A stretch of DNA of 64,000 bases from an uncultured Pseudodesulfovibrio sp. (GCF_963664965.1 NZ_OY761823.1:816001-880000), one strand, 5' to 3'; shown: positions 27,381 through 37,768, numbered from the stretch's first letter. Notes: generated from the sequence alone by a model not told the origin. Numbers and translations are program-made.

Positions 27381-29774
27381 ATGCTGTTTTTCCGTTGGAA
27401 ATGGGGAATAGTCACGACAGTGTTCCTGCTCACTGCGCTGACCTTTTCTCCTGCCCTCGCACAGACCGGACAGCTGGCATCGAGTGTGGCTCCTTTTTCA
27501 ATAAGCGCCACGGAACGAGCATGGCTCGATGCACATAGAGATGTGCGTGTCGGGTTGTGGATCGATACTCCTCCCATCCTTTTTCGTGGCAAAGACGGGC
27601 AGTTTCAGGGAATAATCGTCGATTATATGGATGTCATTTTCGGCAAGCTCGGAGTGAAGCCGCGTCCGTTGCAGGCTTCCAGCTTTACGGCCCTTTGGGA
27701 GTTGGCCAAGGCGGGTGAAGTGGACGTTGTGGCCGCTGTTGTCCACTGTCAGGATCGCGCAGGGGACATGCTCATGTCCAGAACCTATCTTTCCCTGCCT
27801 GTTGTCGTGGTGACGCGCACCGATTATCCGTTTATTGCGGGCCTTGACGATCTTGGGGGGAAGATCGTGGCCATGGAGCCGGGGCATGTGGCTCATTCCC
27901 GTATTCCCGGAGATTATCCCGAGATCAAGGTGCTGCCCGTCGGGGGGGCAAAGATGGGCCTTCAGGCCGTCCGGTCCGGCAGGGCGGATGCGTATGTCGT
28001 GTCGGAAGCCGTTATTTCCTATCTGGCCAGAACAGGGAAGTTCCCTGATATCCGTATCGCCGCCTATACTGAGTATTCATGCCGTTTGTCCGTGGGAGTC
28101 CGCAAGGACTGGCCAGTGCTCAAACGGATGATCGACCGTGCGTTGACATCCATGACCGATCAGGAACGCAGGTCCATTCTCGACCGCTGGACCGTATTCA
28201 GGGATGAGAGATGGGTGGAGCGGCCGTATTTCTGGCGTATAACCTTCACGATCCTGTTTGTGGCTGTGACACTTATAGGGCTGGTTTCCTTTTGGAACAG
28301 GCGGCTGGCCAGCGAAATCCGGCTCAGGGAAAAAGCCGAGCAGGAACTTCGTCGTGCCAATGAAACCAATACGCTGGTCATCGAATCCGCAGACATCATT
28401 ATCGTGGGGCTTGATTATTCAGGGAATGTGCGCCTGTTCAACAGGGCGGGGGAAAGAATCACCGGCTATTCGCGTGAGGAGATTCTCGGCAAGAACTGGT
28501 TTGAACTGATTGTCCCAAAGGAACGCTTTCCCTACGTGTGGGAAGAGTTCAATCGGTTGCAGAGTGAAGGGAGTGAAGACGCTCCCGAGACATTTGAGAG
28601 TCCCATCCTCACGAAGGATGGCGAAATGCGCCACATTCTTTGGAGAAATTCTTCCGTAAGCGATGAAAACAAGGATCTTGTCTCCATTTCCTTTGGTGCG
28701 GACATAACAAAACGGGTTCGCGCACAGGAGGAATTGCGCCTGACCCAGTTTGCCATAGACAACGCCGCGGTCGGTATCTTCCGCGTGCGTCCGTCCGGGC
28801 ATATCGTTTATGCCAATCGCGCAGCCTCGAACATGCTCGGATTCACCCGGGGAGAACTCAGGCGGAAGATTGTCCCCGAGGTTGTTCCCGGCATTTCAAG
28901 GGAGCGGTGGCCGAAGTTCTGGGATCGGCTCAAGTACAATCAGATGCTCGTTTTCGAACAGACTGTCCGCAGGCGGGACGGCATGGTGATACCTGTCGAG
29001 GTCACTGCCTACTATCTCATGTTCAAGGGCACGGAACTGGCTATCGGCTTCTTCTCGGATATCTCGGAACGCAAGCGGGTGGAGACCCTTCGCGAGGACG
29101 TGGAGCGCATGGTTCGGCACGATCTGCGGTCGCCGACCCTTGCCGTCCAGACCCTGTTCAAGCTTTTCGACAAGGCGGAGAACCTCACGGACGATCAGCA
29201 GGAGCTTTTGGAGAGCGTGATGAAGGCCAGCCGCCGGATGCTCAATATTATCGATATGTCCCGCGCCCTGTTCAAGATGGAGGCCGGAACCTACAAGATG
29301 CGGCCGGAGACGGTCGATCTGCTTTCGATCATGGATTCGGTCATCAAGGATATCTCGCCTCTTCTGCGTTTCAGGAAGATCGGCGTGAGCGTCAACGTGG
29401 AAGGGCAATCTATTGAGGCCGAGAGTGTTTTCATGATTCAGTCCGAAGGTATGCTCTGTTACGCCCTGCTGGCCAATCTCATCAAGAATGCAGCCGAGGC
29501 TTCGCCCGAAGGCGGCATGGTGACGGTGAACATGAGTACTGCCGACGAGCATGTAATTACCGTCCACAATGACGGGGTCGTCCCCGATTCCATCAGGAAA
29601 ACCTTTTTCGACAAGTACGTTACGTCCGGCAAGGACCAAGGCACCGGACTGGGAACGTACACCGCCCGCCTCATCACGCTTACTCTTGGCGGGAAAATCC
29701 ATTTTTCCTCATCCGAAGGCGAAGGCACGACCCTCCAGATTTCGTTGCCTGAAAATTCCGAGACTGATTCCTAG
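27381..29774 (+). CDS. sensor histidine kinase with periplasmic SBP_bac_3 and two PAS domains
   Basis: 797 residues. A signal peptide (VFLLTALTFSPALA) leads into an extracytoplasmic solute-binding family 3 domain (about 40-270, starting RDVRVGLWIDTPPILF), a membrane span (FTILFVAVTLIGLVSFW), two PAS domains (about 330-450 and 455-570), a HisKA domain with phospho-acceptor His580 in MVRHDLRSPTL, and an HATPase with NLIKNAAEA, TVHNDG and GTGLGTYTARLI. It should sense a small periplasmic ligand plus a cytoplasmic cue. No response regulator lies beside it, so the partner is elsewhere. Confidence 0.88.
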   Translation: MLFFRWKWGIVTTVFLLTALTFSPALAQTGQLASSVAPFSISATERAWLDAHRDVRVGLWIDTPPILFRGKDGQFQGIIVDYMDVIFGKLGVKPRPLQASSFTALWELAKAGEVDVVAAVVHCQDRAGDMLMSRTYLSLPVVVVTRTDYPFIAGLDDLGGKIVAMEPGHVAHSRIPGDYPEIKVLPVGGAKMGLQAVRSGRADAYVVSEAVISYLARTGKFPDIRIAAYTEYSCRLSVGVRKDWPVLKRMIDRALTSMTDQERRSILDRWTVFRDERWVERPYFWRITFTILFVAVTLIGLVSFWNRRLASEIRLREKAEQELRRANETNTLVIESADIIIVGLDYSGNVRLFNRAGERITGYSREEILGKNWFELIVPKERFPYVWEEFNRLQSEGSEDAPETFESPILTKDGEMRHILWRNSSVSDENKDLVSISFGADITKRVRAQEELRLTQFAIDNAAVGIFRVRPSGHIVYANRAASNMLGFTRGELRRKIVPEVVPGISRERWPKFWDRLKYNQMLVFEQTVRRRDGMVIPVEVTAYYLMFKGTELAIGFFSDISERKRVETLREDVERMVRHDLRSPTLAVQTLFKLFDKAENLTDDQQELLESVMKASRRMLNIIDMSRALFKMEAGTYKMRPETVDLLSIMDSVIKDISPLLRFRKIGVSVNVEGQSIEAESVFMIQSEGMLCYALLANLIKNAAEASPEGGMVTVNMSTADEHVITVHNDGVVPDSIRKTFFDKYVTSGKDQGTGLGTYTARLITLTLGGKIHFSSSEGEGTTLQISLPENSETDS

Positions 29775-29958
29775 TTGGCGATCTGGCGCGAGGCCAGCAA
29801 CCACGCGGGTTCCTGCCGTTTCTGTCCCAAAAATATAATTTTGGCTGGCTTTTTAGCACCCGGTTCTGTAGTCTAGACATTCTCTAGCGCCAACATTTCC
29901 TTGCAGTGTGCGGTTGGACGAAAACGTTTTATTTCAAGTGTTTATATGAGGTCTCTTT

Positions 29959-32202
29959 ATGCCCAAACTTAAAATGCCTGCCCGTCTTCCTGAGCCGATC
30001 ATCAACGAAAACGCCAAGATAGTTCTTGAGCGGAGGTATCAGCGAAAGGATACTGACGGGGTTGTGTACGAAACTCCCAAGGAGCTCTTCTGGAGGGTGG
30101 CTTCGGCCATTGCCGAGGAAGAGGGCAAGTACGAAAAATCCAGCTGCAAACCTGCGGCTCTGGCGCGTGAATTTTATGACCTCATGACCTCGTACAGGTT
30201 CCTGCCCAATTCTCCCACGCTCATGAACGCGGGAACCGGCCTCGGACAGCTTGCCGCCTGTTTCGTGCTGCCTGTCGAGGATACCATCGAAGGCATCTTC
30301 GACGCGGTGAAGCATGCGGCCATGATCCACAAGTCCGGCGGCGGCACCGGCTTTTCCTTTTCCCGGCTGCGAGCCAAGGAGTCCGTTGTCGGTTCCACCG
30401 GCGGTGTCGCTTCCGGCCCGTTGTCTTTCCTGCGGATTTTCAACTGCGCCACCGAACAGATCAAGCAGGGAGGCACCCGGCGCGGGGCCAACATGGGCAT
30501 CCTGCGTGTGGATCATCCCGACATCATGGATTTCATCAAGGCCAAGGAGCGCGACGGCGAACTGAACAATTTCAACCTTTCCATCGCCCTGACAGAAAAG
30601 TTCATGCGCGCAGTGGAAAAGAAGGAGAATTTCGACCTTGTCGCTCCCAACTCCGGCGAGAAGGTCGGGGAACTGAACGCCCGCGACGTGTTCAACATCC
30701 TCGTGAACAAGGCGTGGGAATCTGGCGACCCCGGCATCGTCTTTCTTGATCGCATCAACCGGGACAACCCCACCCCGAGTCTCGGCGAAATCGAATCCAC
30801 CAATCCCTGTGGCGAGCAGCCGCTGCTGCCGTATGAAGCGTGCAACCTCGGCTCCATCAACCTCGGCAAGTGCTTTGCCAAGGGCAAAAACGGTCATGAT
30901 TCCGAAATCGACTGGGATGAACTCAAGCGGATCGTGCACCTGTCGACCCGTTTCCTCGACAACGTCATCGACGCATCCATCTATCCGCTTCCGCAGATTA
31001 CCGAGACGGTCGGGAAGAACCGCAAGATCGGGCTGGGTATCATGGGCTGGGCCGACCTGCTGTATCAACTGAAGATTCCCTACAACTCCCAGTCCGCCGT
31101 GGATTTGGCCGAGCGTGTCATGAAGTTCGTGCATGACGAGGCCCGGAGTGCGTCCAAGCAGCTCGCTGCCGAGCGCGGCGCATTCCCCACATATGCGGAA
31201 TCCATTTTCGGCGAGGCCAATCTCGGTCCCTACCGCAACGCCACCACCACGACCATTGCACCCACGGGCACGCTGTCCATCATTGCGGGCTGTTCGTCCG
31301 GCGTGGAGCCGCTTTTTGCCTTGAGTTTCGTGCGTAACGTCATGGACGACGACAAGCTCGTTGAGACCAACCCGTTTTTCGAGACCGCGCTCAAGGATGC
31401 GGAAGCCTACTCCGCCAATCTCATGGAGGAGATAGCCAAGGTCGGTTCCATCCGCAAGATGGAGAACCTGCCCGAGGAAATCCGGCGTATCTATGTCACG
31501 TCCATGGACATCGAGCCGATCTGGCATCTCAAGATGCAGGCCGCTTTCCAGAAATACACTGACAATGCGGTGTCCAAGACCGTGAACCTGCCCAGCGAGG
31601 CCACCAAGGAAGATATCTGGGATATCTACTGGAAGGCTTACGAATACGGCTGCAAGGGCGTCACCGTGTACCGTGACGGCAGCAAGACGTCGCAGGTCCT
31701 GTGTACCGGGGACAGCGACAAGAAAAAGGACGAGAAGGCCGATTCCTCGGTCGTCAAGGACCGCCCGGATGTCATTTACGGGTTCACCCAGAAGATTTCC
31801 ACCGGTCTGGGCGAGCTGTTCCTGACGGTCAACGAGATGAACGGCAGGCCGTTCGAGGTGTTTGCCACCATCGGCAAGTCCGGCGGTTCCATCACGGCAA
31901 AGGCTGAGGCCATCGGGCGTCTTGTTTCCCTTGCCCTGCGCTCCGGTGTCGAGGTCCGGGAAATCGTGAAGCAGCTTAAGGGGATCGGCGGCGAGAACCC
32001 GAAGTTCATGAAAAAGAAACTGGTCAAGTCCATTCCGGACGCCATCGCCTATGTGTTCGAGTCTCGTTACCTTCAGGGGGACCATGTGGATGTTGAAACC
32101 GCCTCCCTCAGCCGGGAACTGTGCCCGGACTGCGGACAGCCGCTCGTTTTCGAGGAAGGGTGCCATATCTGCAAGTCCTGCGCGTATACCAAGTGCGGCT
32201 GA
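29959..32202 (+). CDS. nrdJ: adenosylcobalamin-dependent ribonucleotide reductase (class II)
   Basis: 747 residues. The catalytic barrel contains NPCGEQPLLPYEACNLGS from Asn282, and the N-terminal part has FLPNSPTLMNAG and KSGGGTGFSFSRLR. The C-terminus ends in a zinc-ribbon with CPDCGQP and CKSC, used for re-reduction. It makes deoxyribonucleotides without oxygen, using coenzyme B12. I looked for a cobalamin riboswitch in the 184 bases upstream and did not find one. A terminator follows. Confidence 0.93.
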   Translation: MPKLKMPARLPEPIINENAKIVLERRYQRKDTDGVVYETPKELFWRVASAIAEEEGKYEKSSCKPAALAREFYDLMTSYRFLPNSPTLMNAGTGLGQLAACFVLPVEDTIEGIFDAVKHAAMIHKSGGGTGFSFSRLRAKESVVGSTGGVASGPLSFLRIFNCATEQIKQGGTRRGANMGILRVDHPDIMDFIKAKERDGELNNFNLSIALTEKFMRAVEKKENFDLVAPNSGEKVGELNARDVFNILVNKAWESGDPGIVFLDRINRDNPTPSLGEIESTNPCGEQPLLPYEACNLGSINLGKCFAKGKNGHDSEIDWDELKRIVHLSTRFLDNVIDASIYPLPQITETVGKNRKIGLGIMGWADLLYQLKIPYNSQSAVDLAERVMKFVHDEARSASKQLAAERGAFPTYAESIFGEANLGPYRNATTTTIAPTGTLSIIAGCSSGVEPLFALSFVRNVMDDDKLVETNPFFETALKDAEAYSANLMEEIAKVGSIRKMENLPEEIRRIYVTSMDIEPIWHLKMQAAFQKYTDNAVSKTVNLPSEATKEDIWDIYWKAYEYGCKGVTVYRDGSKTSQVLCTGDSDKKKDEKADSSVVKDRPDVIYGFTQKISTGLGELFLTVNEMNGRPFEVFATIGKSGGSITAKAEAIGRLVSLALRSGVEVREIVKQLKGIGGENPKFMKKKLVKSIPDAIAYVFESRYLQGDHVDVETASLSRELCPDCGQPLVFEEGCHICKSCAYTKCG

Positions 32203-32231
32203 TTCGCCACATGGTTTGATGTGTGAAAATG

Positions 32232-32261
32232 ACCCGGAGGCTGATGCCGCCGGGTTTTTTT
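32232..32261 (+). terminator. intrinsic terminator after nrdJ
   Basis: ACCCGG (32232-32237) and CCGGGT (32250-32255), with inner GG/CC pairing, form a stem followed by T7. Confidence 0.8.
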
Positions 32262-32354
32262 CGGTGTTTAATCCTCCGCATTGACGCAGCCCCGTTACCG
32301 ACAGTAAAGTGCCGCCAGTTTTTACCACTCAGCTTTCACATGGAGAATGCATCA

Positions 32355-33011
32355 ATGTACTGGATTGCTTTTGGCGACATACACGAGAGCACTGTCATGC
32401 TGGAGTCCATTCCGGAACTGGCGGGTGCCGAAGCCGTGATAATCACCGGGGACATAACCAATCGGGGAAGCCGTGAATCCGTGGAGTCCGTGATCCGTGC
32501 TGTGGAGGCGGTCAACCCGCGCATTCTGGCTCAGCCGGGGAATATGGACACCGAAGCGGTTCAAGGCTACCTTTGCGAACGGGACATGGATATCCATCTC
32601 AAGGTGCGCGAGCTTGCTCCCGGCGTCGGCCTCATGGGTGTGGGCCTGTCCACCCCCACTCCGTTCGGCACCCCCGGTGAAGTGCCGGAGGAAACGCTCG
32701 GCAAATGGCTGGATGAAACCCATGCCGCAGCCGCAGGCTTTGACCGACTGGTGGTCGCCATACATGAGCCGCCGCGCAACTCGAAACTGGACATGATCGG
32801 GGCCGGACAGCATGTCGGCAGTGCTGCGGTCCGTGCGTTCATCGAGCGCGCACAGCCGGACGTGGTGCTGACCGGGCATATTCATGAATCCCGCGCCGTG
32901 GACATGATCGGCAATACCCCGGTCATCAATCCCGGCATGCTGGCTGGCGGCGGATACATTCGGATTGAACTGGCGGACGGGGAACTGTCGGCTGAACTGT
33001 TGAGTGTGTAA
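32355..33011 (+). CDS. calcineurin-like metallophosphoesterase
   Basis: 218 residues from ATG 32355. The metal-site motifs of a class III-type phosphoesterase are in order: WIAFGDIHES (D-x-H), IITGDITNRG (GD), QPGNMD (GN-D/H variant), and VLTGHIHESRA (GHxH). Substrate unknown. Its stop overlaps the ATG of rlmH (TAATG). Confidence 0.82.
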   Translation: MYWIAFGDIHESTVMLESIPELAGAEAVIITGDITNRGSRESVESVIRAVEAVNPRILAQPGNMDTEAVQGYLCERDMDIHLKVRELAPGVGLMGVGLSTPTPFGTPGEVPEETLGKWLDETHAAAAGFDRLVVAIHEPPRNSKLDMIGAGQHVGSAAVRAFIERAQPDVVLTGHIHESRAVDMIGNTPVINPGMLAGGGYIRIELADGELSAELLSV

Positions 33012-33481
33012 TGAGCAAGATCGGATTCATCTGGGTCGGTAAATTGAAAGAGTCCTTCTCAAAGGACGGCTGTGCCCTGTACTGGAAAAAGCTGTCGCGT
33101 TTTTTCAAGCTCGATGAGGCCATGGTCAAGGACGCTCCCGGCAAGCTGCCGCCCGCTGACAAGAACAGGAAGGAAGGCGAGGGCATACTCGCCAAGCTCA
33201 AGCCGGGTGACGTGCTCATCATTCTGGATGAACACGGCGACCGGCTCACGTCCCGGGAGCTGGCCAAGCGGGTCCGGAAGTGGACCGACGCGCCGAATCA
33301 GCGCCCCGTATTCGCCATCGGCGGCCCGTTCGGGCTGTCGGACGAGGTCAAGAAGGCCGCACGGCACAAGATACGCCTCAGCGACATGACGCTGCCGCAC
33401 GAACTGGCGCGCCTGCTCCTGCTCGAACAGCTCTACCGGGCCGGGACCATACTCAAAAACATGCCGTATCATCACGACTGA
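33011..33481 (+). CDS. rlmH: 23S rRNA (pseudouridine1915-N3)-methyltransferase RlmH
   Basis: 156 residues, SPOUT family. The SAM-binding knot is in FAIGGPFGLSDEVKK and the characteristic C-terminal end is LEQLYRAGTILKNMPYHHD. It methylates pseudouridine 1915 in helix 69 of 23S rRNA. Coupled by one-base overlap to the phosphoesterase gene. Confidence 0.94.
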   Translation: MSKIGFIWVGKLKESFSKDGCALYWKKLSRFFKLDEAMVKDAPGKLPPADKNRKEGEGILAKLKPGDVLIILDEHGDRLTSRELAKRVRKWTDAPNQRPVFAIGGPFGLSDEVKKAARHKIRLSDMTLPHELARLLLLEQLYRAGTILKNMPYHHD

Positions 33482-33492
33482 CGGAGACAAAT

Positions 33493-33741
33493 ATGCTTGA
33501 TGTTGCTTACCTGGAACGCGTGGCCCACTACTTTGAAAGCGGTGACTGCAAATTCGAATTCGACAATGGCGAAGAAGATCGCAAGCTGCTTATCCTCGAT
33601 TTTCTCGAACACCTCATGGATCTGGGCGAACAGGCTGACGAACTGGCCACCAAGCTCATCTTCAAGGACGCCTATGCCTCGATGACCAGTGAAGAAGGCG
33701 TTGAAAAGGCGCTTGCGGAAGAGAAGTCGAACGGAGAATAG
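33493..33741 (+). CDS. small acidic hypothetical protein
   Basis: 82 residues from ATG 33493 (preceded by ACGGAGACAAAT), 11 bases after rlmH. It is acidic and helical, with LLILDFLEHLMDLGEQADELATKL in the middle read as one amphipathic region. A longer frame upstream is a shadow of rlmH. I do not recognise the family. The next 182 bases to argS hold no gene that I can support. Confidence 0.65.
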   Translation: MLDVAYLERVAHYFESGDCKFEFDNGEEDRKLLILDFLEHLMDLGEQADELATKLIFKDAYASMTSEEGVEKALAEEKSNGE

Positions 33742-33923
33742 CCCGTCGTTGAAGAGAGAAAAGGCTGTCATTGAATGGCGGCGTCCGCCTGTTCCGGTGA
33801 ACGCTGACTGTTCCCGTGGATTCTCCAGTTCCGCCCGCGAACCGGCGTTTTCTGCGCTTGGATTGCGGGGGTAAACGTGCTACAGCGGCCCCCACGACCT
33901 TTGTTTAAGGAGATAGGAAACGC

Positions 33924-35567
33924 ATGAGAGCGAAAATACATTTGGAAGAAGCACTCAAGAAAGTGCTGGCGGACAACGGGTGGGAATGGCCGGAAAAGGC
34001 CGTGATTGAGCCGCCTAAAGACAAGAAATTCGGTGACATGTCGGTGAACGTGGCCATGATGCTTGCCAAGCAGGCCAAGAAGGCTCCGCGTGCCATCGCC
34101 GAGGATATAGTGGCCGCGCTGGAAGGCGACGCGCTGATCGAGAAGATCGACATCGCAGGGCCGGGATTTCTGAATTTCACATTTGCGCCGTCTTTTTGGC
34201 AGGAGACTGTTCCCGCCATCATGGAAGCCGGCGAATCATACGGCGTGTCCGACATGGGCAAGGGCACCAAGGTGCAGGTGGAATACGTTTCCGCCAACCC
34301 CACTGGCCCGCTGCATATCGGCCATGGCCGGGGCGCCGCGCTGGGCGATTCCCTGACGCGCATCATGAAAAAGGCCGGCTATGACGTCGAGGCCGAATAT
34401 TACATCAACGACGCCGGTCGCCAGATGCTCATTCTGGGCGGCTCCATCCTGTACCGCGCCAAGCTGGCTTCCGGTCAGGACGTGCCCGAACCTGAAGATT
34501 TCTACAAGGGCGATTACATTGCCGACATCGCCGCAGACGTGCTGAAAAAGCACCCCGACCTGATGGAGATGGACGAGGCCGAAGCCACGGAAATCTGCAA
34601 GGTGTACGGCAAGGATGTCATTCTCGAAGGCATCAGGGAAGACCTTGAGGCCTTTGGCGTGCACCATGACGTCTGGTTCTCCGAGAAGAGTCTCGTCACG
34701 GACGGCAAGGTCGACGAAACCTTTGCCGACCTGACCAAGTCCGGCATGGGATACGAGGCCGACGGCGCATACTGGTTCAAGTCCACCGAACTGGGGGACG
34801 ACAAGGACCGCGTGCTGCGTAAATCCAACGGCGACACCACTTATTTCGCATCCGACATCGCGTATCACGACAACAAGTTCAAGCGCGGTTTCGATATTGT
34901 CATCGACATCTGGGGTGCTGACCATCACGGGTATATCCCGCGCATGATGGCGGCCTGCGAGGCGCTCGGCAAGAAGGGCGGCCTGCATGTCATTCTGGTC
35001 AATCTGGTCAACCTGCTCCGCGACGGCGCACCCATCGCCATGAGCACGCGTGCCGGACAGTTCGAGACGCTCAAGGACGTGGTGGACGAGGTCGGCGCGG
35101 ATGCTGCCCGGTTCATGTTCCTGTCCCGCAAGTCCGACTCCCGACTCGATTTCGATTTGGAGCTGGTCAAGCAGAAGTCCATGGACAACCCCGTGTACTA
35201 CGTGCAGTACGCACACGCCCGCATCTGTTCCCTGAACAAGAAGGCGGCGGAGACCGGCAAGAAGGCCGCACAGGTCGGTCCGGAATCCCTTGCCCTGCTG
35301 GATACCGAATACGACATGCAGCTTCTCAAGCTGCTGGATCAGTATCCGGATTGTGTGGAAGGCGCTGCCAAGGCCCAGAGCCCGCACGTTATCAGCACAT
35401 ATTTGCAGGAGCTTGCATCAACCCTGCACAGATATTATACCAACTGCCATGTCCTTTCGGCGGAGGACGATGTTGCCGCCGCACGGCTCATGCTGCTCGA
35501 CTGCGTGGCCGGTGTCGTGAAAAACGGACTGGGACTGCTCGGCGTGGGCGCTCCCGAATCCATGTAA
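33924..35567 (+). CDS. argS: arginyl-tRNA synthetase
   Basis: 547 residues, class I. The N-terminal Add-1 tRNA-binding domain (about 1-110) precedes [14 protein letters not shown] with HIGH at 131-134; the KMSKS equivalent is [11 protein letters not shown], as is usual in ArgRS; and the alpha-helical anticodon domain ends the protein. The ATG at 33924 follows AAGGAGATAGG. Confidence 0.96.
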   Translation: MRAKIHLEEALKKVLADNGWEWPEKAVIEPPKDKKFGDMSVNVAMMLAKQAKKAPRAIAEDIVAALEGDALIEKIDIAGPGFLNFTFAPSFWQETVPAIMEAGESYGVSDMGKGTKVQVEYVSANPTGPLHIGHGRGAALGDSLTRIMKKAGYDVEAEYYINDAGRQMLILGGSILYRAKLASGQDVPEPEDFYKGDYIADIAADVLKKHPDLMEMDEAEATEICKVYGKDVILEGIREDLEAFGVHHDVWFSEKSLVTDGKVDETFADLTKSGMGYEADGAYWFKSTELGDDKDRVLRKSNGDTTYFASDIAYHDNKFKRGFDIVIDIWGADHHGYIPRMMAACEALGKKGGLHVILVNLVNLLRDGAPIAMSTRAGQFETLKDVVDEVGADAARFMFLSRKSDSRLDFDLELVKQKSMDNPVYYVQYAHARICSLNKKAAETGKKAAQVGPESLALLDTEYDMQLLKLLDQYPDCVEGAAKAQSPHVISTYLQELASTLHRYYTNCHVLSAEDDVAAARLMLLDCVAGVVKNGLGLLGVGAPESM

Positions 35568-35580
35568 CAAAGGCAATTCC

Positions 35581-36279
35581 ATGGCTGAAAAAAAGAGCGG
35601 CAAGTACAAGGTCAAGGTTCCCAAGATCAACGCATCGGGCAGGACCTATGATTTTTCCCTGAGTCTTCCGGGCATGATAAGCGCGGTGGGCATAGGCGTG
35701 CTTGCGCTGACGTTCTTTTTTGTCATGGGCATCCTGATCGGGCGCGGTTACCGCCCCGAGGCGGACGTGCCGCAGTTGGGCGAGCTCATGCCTGCCAGGG
35801 AACACGGTGTTGCCGTGGAGGAACCGCTCAAGCCGGAAATCCTCAAGCCCGAGGAACTGGAATATCCCGAACGGCTCAAGGCTTCCCCCGAAAAGATGAT
35901 GGAAGAAAGTCAGGCTGTTGCCGAGACGCAAAAGGTCGTTGCCAAGACAGCCAAGCCTGCTGCCAGCCCCAAACCTGCCGTTCAGGAAAAACCTGAAGCC
36001 GCCAAGCCGACGCCTGCCAAGGATGGTGAGCCGGTCTATGACTATGTCTATCAGGTGGCGTCGTTCCGCAAGGCGGACATGGCCGAGGCCTTGAGTGCCA
36101 AGCTGGTGGATGCCGGTCTTCGGACCAACATCTCGTCCGGTGAGGCCAAGGGCAGCATGTGGTACCGGGTGCAGGTCCTGCATCACGGCACCCCCGCTTC
36201 CACCGCGGACATGAAGGCGGTCCTTGCCAGACACGGCATCGGAAAGCCGCTGCTGAGAAAGAAGACGGCTGTACAATAG
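35581..36279 (+). CDS. membrane-anchored SPOR domain protein
   Basis: 232 residues. A cytoplasmic N-terminus, one membrane helix (GMISAVGIGVLALTFFFVMG, about residues 30-50), a Pro/Ala/Lys-rich linker and a C-terminal SPOR domain (YVYQVASFRKADMAEAL ... GSMWYRVQVLHHG). SPOR domains bind denuded peptidoglycan at division sites. It starts 13 bases after argS. Confidence 0.85.
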   Translation: MAEKKSGKYKVKVPKINASGRTYDFSLSLPGMISAVGIGVLALTFFFVMGILIGRGYRPEADVPQLGELMPAREHGVAVEEPLKPEILKPEELEYPERLKASPEKMMEESQAVAETQKVVAKTAKPAASPKPAVQEKPEAAKPTPAKDGEPVYDYVYQVASFRKADMAEALSAKLVDAGLRTNISSGEAKGSMWYRVQVLHHGTPASTADMKAVLARHGIGKPLLRKKTAVQ

Positions 36280-36285
36280 AAATGA

Positions 36286-36317
36286 AAAAGGCGGACCGCA
36301 GGGTCCGCCTTTTTTTG
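36286..36317 (+). terminator. intrinsic terminator, usable on both strands
   Basis: AAGGCGGACC and GGTCCGCCTT pair around a four-base loop with T7 on the plus strand and an A5 run (T5 on the minus strand) at the other side. It serves the SPOR gene and probably the convergent HD-GYP gene. Confidence 0.88.
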
Positions 36318-36331
36318 CGTTTATGGAAAGG

Positions 36332-36991
36332 TTATTCCGCGCCGTTTTCCATGATGTGCCGGATGTCGTCCAACACCGCCATGAAGGTCTCGACGACCTG
36401 CGGATCGTATGCCGTTCCCGAACAGCGGAGGACCTCTTTGGAGGCTTCTTCAAACGACCGGCCCTTGCGGTACGGGCGGTCCTGCATCATGGTCGAGAGT
36501 GTGTCGGCCACGCTGATGATGCGTGCGCCGAGCGGGATTTCATCGCCCTTGAGGCCTTTGGGATACCCGCTGCCGTCGAATCGTTCGTGATGGTGAAGAA
36601 CCATGTCGGCCACGCTGCCCGGTTTGCTGAATTCCCCGACAGGACGGACGATGGCGTCACCCTTTTCCGGGTGGCTGAAGATGAGTTTCCATTCACTGTC
36701 GTCCAGTGGACCGGGCTTGGTCAGGACAGAATCCGGGATGCCTATCTTGCCGACATCGTGCAGGAGGCCCGCCATGTGCAACCAGCGCACGTCGTGGTTC
36801 GAAAGTCCCATGGCCCAGCCGATGGCTTCGGCCACGCGGGCCACTTCGCCGGAGTGGTGGCGCGTGCCGCGGTCCTTGGCGTCGATTGCGTTGCCGAGGG
36901 AGAGCAGAAGCTGGTGCAGTATTTCGCTGTCGTTGCTGTTCATTGCGGTGTGAGGTTCAGGATTCTGGTCCAGTTTGTTGCCTTTGTACAC
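36332..36991 (-). CDS. HD-GYP domain phosphohydrolase
   Basis: 219 residues, almost entirely HD-GYP. The HD pair is in GLLHDVGKIGIPD and the GYP motif in HHHERFDGSGYPKGL, with ISVADTLSTMMQDRPYR after it. Such domains hydrolyse cyclic di-GMP. There is no receiver or membrane domain; the N-terminus is short. The start is GTG at 36991 behind a GGAG site; an ATG at 36943 would trim 16 residues. Confidence 0.88.
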   Translation of the reverse strand: MYKGNKLDQNPEPHTAMNSNDSEILHQLLLSLGNAIDAKDRGTRHHSGEVARVAEAIGWAMGLSNHDVRWLHMAGLLHDVGKIGIPDSVLTKPGPLDDSEWKLIFSHPEKGDAIVRPVGEFSKPGSVADMVLHHHERFDGSGYPKGLKGDEIPLGARIISVADTLSTMMQDRPYRKGRSFEEASKEVLRCSGTAYDPQVVETFMAVLDDIRHIMENGAE

Positions 36992-37008
36992 GCCGGGTCT
37001 CCGTATGA

Positions 37009-37033
37009 AAAGACCCCTGTCGAGACAGGGGCC
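37009..37033 (-). terminator. intrinsic terminator of the queuosine-precursor transporter gene
   Basis: CCCCTGTC and GACAGGGG pair around two bases; on the minus strand a TTTT run follows. It lies between the transporter stop at 37076 and the HD-GYP start. Confidence 0.8.
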
Positions 37034-37075
37034 GTATTGAGCTGAATTAATCGATAGTGTTACCGGTTGTCCGGC

Positions 37076-37768
37076 CTAAGCCTGCTCCGCAACAACGCCG
37101 TCTTTCCGGAAAAGATGTCTGGCGAGATACATGAACGGCGTATCAAGCGCTGCGACTGCAACCTTGATGACGTAGGTGGACAGCAGGATTTCCATGAAAA
37201 CGTTCATGGGGAACAGGCCCCAGAATGCGATGATGCAGAAGATCGAGGAGTCGAGCAACTGGCTGATCATGGTGGATGCGTTGTTTCTGAGCCAGAGCAT
37301 CCGGCCGCCTGTGCGCTCCTTGATGGCGTGGAAGGCCCATACGTCATGCATCTGCGAAATGAGATACGCGGCCATGCTTGCCAGTGCGATGCGCGGCATG
37401 AATCCGAACAGGGCGCTCAGGTGCGGCTGGGCGAAATCATCCGCCGCAGGCTGGAAGACAAGCGCTATCTGCATATAGCCGACCATCATCGCCAGTGTGA
37501 CAAAACCGAGCAGCACACCTTTGCGCGCTTCCTTTTTGCCGTAGAATTCACTGAGAAGATCGGTGGAGAGAAAGACGCTGGCATACAGCACGTTGCCCAG
37601 CGTGGTGGTCAATCCGAAAAGTTCAACAGTCTTGAGCACCTGAATATTGCACAGGAGCAGGTTGAACACCATCAGGCCGAACAGGCCGACACGCCCGAAC
37701 AACCGGTACACGACAAGCACCATGCACAGGTCGGCAAGCGCAAACAAAATCCATAACGTTTCATTCAT
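37076..37768 (-). CDS. yhhQ: queuosine precursor transporter (VUT/YhhQ family)
   Basis: 230 residues with about six to seven helices. Family features include the FLSTDLLSEFYGKKEARKG segment after the second helix pair and a histidine/asparagine-rich loop (ISQMHDVWAFHAIKE, WLRNNASTMISQLLDSSIF). YhhQ imports 7-deazaguanine precursors (preQ0/preQ1) for tRNA queuosine. I saw no preQ1 riboswitch just upstream. Confidence 0.88.
   Translation of the reverse strand: MNETLWILFALADLCMVLVVYRLFGRVGLFGLMVFNLLLCNIQVLKTVELFGLTTTLGNVLYASVFLSTDLLSEFYGKKEARKGVLLGFVTLAMMVGYMQIALVFQPAADDFAQPHLSALFGFMPRIALASMAAYLISQMHDVWAFHAIKERTGGRMLWLRNNASTMISQLLDSSIFCIIAFWGLFPMNVFMEILLSTYVIKVAVAALDTPFMYLARHLFRKDGVVAEQA

Noticed and set aside
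29775-29958. cobalamin riboswitch before the B12-dependent nrdJ
   Set aside because: The expected B12-box-like core and the length for the fold were not found in this spacer.
29929-32328. 799-residue open frame opposite nrdJ
   Set aside because: It lies exactly antisense to nrdJ, which has clear catalytic motifs; GC-rich codons keep the opposite frame open.
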